Assembly: GCA_033764445.1 (NCBI GenBank)
Contig: JANRIZ010000162.1
Location: forward strand, 1 to 16,876
Length of the DNA: 16,876 nt
Direction of reading: 5' to 3'
Source: JANRIZ01 sp033764445
GTDB lineage: Bacteria; Verrucomicrobiota; Verrucomicrobiia; JAWXBN01
Shown piece by piece: positions 15,419 through 16,876 of the stretch (positions within the stretch are counted from its first letter, which is position 1; each line of letters starts with the position of its first letter). The position numbers and the translations under genes were made by a program. The notes under the pieces were generated by a model that saw only the letters and a program-made list of their open reading frames with translations, had not been told where the DNA came from and did not search any database.

Positions 15419-16084
15419 CTATTCCCAGATACGATCATGGGTATTGAGGGTCGGTGTGAAAAGGTTGCGATAGACCTCCGGAACCTCGAGTTTCCGGCCC
15501 GGATGTATTTCCGTGAACACCGCCCCATAGGTCAGTTCCCGGGGGAAGGTCATCGAGGACTGGCCCTGATGGATTTTGCTGCCCTTTTTGAAGTAGTCCG
15601 CCTGGACCAGGTCGTCAAATGAGACCGTGTCCGAGCGGGAGAATTCATTTTCAATCCCGTACTGTTCCGCGGCGGATTGAATCATGCGCACGTCATTGAC
15701 CAGGGTGACGGCCTGGGCGCGGATCCGGGCCCGGAGGAAATTGGGGACCGCGATGGCCGCCAGAAGCGGGACCATGAACAGACACATGAAACCACTGAGG
15801 CAGACGGCAATGATTCCGAAGAGATTTTTTTTTCCCTTTGAAAAGAGGGAGATCACCCCCAGAACCAGACTCGCAGGCATCAGGAGGACCGACAGGGTCA
15901 TGAACGCGCCCATGGTCATCAGAAAACCCGTCGGAGGCTGGGGGTTGGATCTGAGGGAGGCCACCATCATCATGGAGACAATCACGCCCAGAATGAAGAA
16001 GCCGATGGAGGAGAGGCAGCAGACAAAGGAGGCGATTCCCACCTTGGACTGGGAGGGGAGGGGGGGTGGTTCGATGGTGTTCAT
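15419..16084 (-). CDS. Polytopic membrane protein: DUF4190-like N-terminus with pilin-like C-terminal helix
   Basis: A 221-residue protein of uncertain function. A Pro-rich start (EPPPLPSQSK) precedes hydrophobic segments at about 15-43, 53-81 and 87-112, resembling DUF4190-type small membrane proteins. The last helix runs into LLAAIAVPNFLRARIRAQ and NDVRMIQSAAEQYGIENE, which closely resemble the helix of type IV pilins and T2SS pseudopilins. Aligned on the Pro-Asn-Phe at 114-116, the prepilin cleavage glycine is Ile92 and the position 5 glutamate is Ser97, so processing as a pilin is unlikely. The C-terminal 90 residues should form a small soluble domain. There is no ribosome binding site of note. 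It is followed by psd in the same direction after 55 bases; co-transcription is possible, but a shared function is not evident. Confidence 0.75.
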   Translation of the reverse strand: MNTIEPPPLPSQSKVGIASFVCCLSSIGFFILGVIVSMMMVASLRSNPQPPTGFLMTMGAFMTLSVLLMPASLVLGVISLFSKGKKNLFGIIAVCLSGFMCLFMVPLLAAIAVPNFLRARIRAQAVTLVNDVRMIQSAAEQYGIENEFSRSDTVSFDDLVQADYFKKGSKIHQGQSSMTFPRELTYGAVFTEIHPGRKLEVPEVYRNLFTPTLNTHDRIWE

Positions 16085-16126
16085 AAAAGTGGCAGGCCCG
16101 GACGGTTTTTGGGACGTTCGGAGGTG

Positions 16127-16154
16127 AAACTAACCTTCGCGCAGCGGGGGGCAA
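16127..16154 (-). promoter_or_regulatory. Weak candidate promoter for the pilin-like membrane protein gene
   Basis: On the minus strand TTGCCC (plus 16149-16154) and TAGTTT (plus 16127-16132) are 16 bases apart; they match consensus at 4 and 3 of 6 positions. The start would fall about 36 bases before the ATG at 16084. This is low-confidence pattern matching. Confidence 0.2.
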
Positions 16155-16184
16155 GCCAATTCAATCCGGGCAAAATAGGGGTGT

Positions 16185-16220
16185 GTTCCCGCCGGTTCAA
16201 AAGTGAACCGGAGACGGAAC
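16185..16220. repeat. Nested inverted repeat between the polymerase and membrane-protein genes
   Basis: CCGGTTC (16192-16198) pairs perfectly with GAACCGG (16205-16211) around a six-base loop, and GTTCC (16185-16189) pairs with GGAAC (16216-16220) outside it after a small internal loop. It lies 33 bases past the polymerase stop and about 100 bases before the membrane-protein start. On the minus strand no T-run follows directly, so a classical intrinsic terminator is doubtful; an RNA structure or protein-binding site is possible. Confidence 0.45.
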
Positions 16221-16252
16221 AAAAGTGGAAAAGTCTGCGTGGTTCCGGGGGA

Positions 16253-16876
16253 TCACATGAGGTTTTCAACGCCCATGTCGGGGATGTTCCGGAAGGCGAT
16301 GCGGACAGGGGTGGTTTCAAGGGCATCAGAAGCCCCGCCAATGTACACCTTGTTTTTGCCGAACGCCCCATTGACCTTGTCCATTGCCCTCGAGAGGGCC
16401 AGACGTTTGTCATCCCGGTCAAACAGGGAAGGGGTATGGTTGGCCTCCGTGACGAGATCGGTAAATGTCACCCCCACGGCGTAGGGCACCAATCCGTTCG
16501 GACGGCCTGACCAGATTTTTTTGAGGGCCTGAATGGCTGAGATGGTATCGCTGATCGGGGCGAAATGCGCCTCGGCCTGCCATACATAGGCCTGCCTTTC
16601 GTACCGATGCCTGACAAAAACGGTCAGTCGCCCCGAGCGAAACCCATGGGTGCGCAGACGGGCGGCCGCTTTCATCAGCAGACGTTCGAGTACGGGCAGG
16701 GCCTTGCGGACCGAACGATGTTCCGGGTCGAGGACATGGGAATTGCCGAAGCTGCCGCGTTGTGATTTTTCCGAAGGGATGACCTCGCCCCGGATGTGGT
16801 AGTACCAGCGTTCCCCCTGGACGCCGCCCCAGATCGTGCGGAGTTCCCGCCGGGACAGGGCATACATCTGTTCGAC
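16253..16876 (-). CDS. Y-family DNA polymerase (UmuC/DinB-like), C-terminal part
   Basis: The frame is open to the right edge of the window, so only the last 207 residues are seen; the catalytic palm and fingers lie outside. RRELRTIWGGVQGERWYYHIRG corresponds to the end of the thumb region. VRKALPVLERLLMKAAARLRTHGFRSGRLTVFVRH and YAVGVTFTDLVTEANHTPSLFD correspond to the little-finger domain of translesion polymerases. TPSLF looks like a beta-clamp-binding motif, and the following segment, ending NKVYIGG, is like the tail of UmuC-type proteins. Such enzymes replicate past DNA damage and are often SOS-induced; the promoter is not in the window, so regulation cannot be judged. UmuC and DinB cannot be separated from this part. 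Confidence 0.85.
   Translation of the reverse strand, partial: VEQMYALSRRELRTIWGGVQGERWYYHIRGEVIPSEKSQRGSFGNSHVLDPEHRSVRKALPVLERLLMKAAARLRTHGFRSGRLTVFVRHRYERQAYVWQAEAHFAPISDTISAIQALKKIWSGRPNGLVPYAVGVTFTDLVTEANHTPSLFDRDDKRLALSRAMDKVNGAFGKNKVYIGGASDALETTPVRIAFRNIPDMGVENLM

Overview
The window is about 17 kb of GC-rich, gene-dense bacterial chromosome. No rRNA, tRNA, CRISPR array, transposase or phage gene is visible. A DUF5069 protein, a DUF4190-like membrane protein ending in a pilin-like helix, a SufT-containing suf operon and a short-type phosphatidylserine decarboxylase together suggest the Planctomycetota/Verrucomicrobiota group, with Verrucomicrobiota most likely. This assignment is inferred from gene content and not from a marker gene.

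Layout. Positions 1-269 are AT-rich non-coding DNA with a candidate promoter. At 270-2915 lies a three-PAS hybrid histidine kinase with a C-terminal receiver; its phospho-accepting histidine position is a leucine. The six-gene operon sufB-sufC-sufD-sufE-sufT-sufS (3064-8991) is a complete SUF iron-sulfur cluster assembly pathway. A strong candidate promoter and a perfect 11-bp inverted repeat stand in front of it. A translationally coupled pair follows (9073-11135): a membrane/envelope protein of unknown function and an exported SGNH/GDSL hydrolase. Facing it is an extended SDR enzyme resembling acyl-thioester/acyl-CoA reductases (11172-12314, minus).

After a 300-bp gap come a CvpA-family membrane protein (minus) and a divergently read DUF5069 protein (plus). 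The rest of the window reads on the minus strand: the C-terminal part of a Y-family DNA polymerase entering from the right edge, a polytopic membrane protein with a pilin-like tail, and then psd and pssA, which together make phosphatidylethanolamine from CDP-diacylglycerol via phosphatidylserine.

How the genes work together. In the suf block, SufS removes sulfur from cysteine and SufE carries it to the SufBCD scaffold. SufT is a maturation accessory factor. No A-type carrier and no Rrf2/IscR-type regulator gene lies in the window, although the palindrome looks like an operator for such a regulator. The items most worth a second look are the kinase without its histidine, the suf palindrome, the pilin-like membrane protein without a prepilin cleavage site, and the 449-residue envelope protein with an internal signal-like segment.
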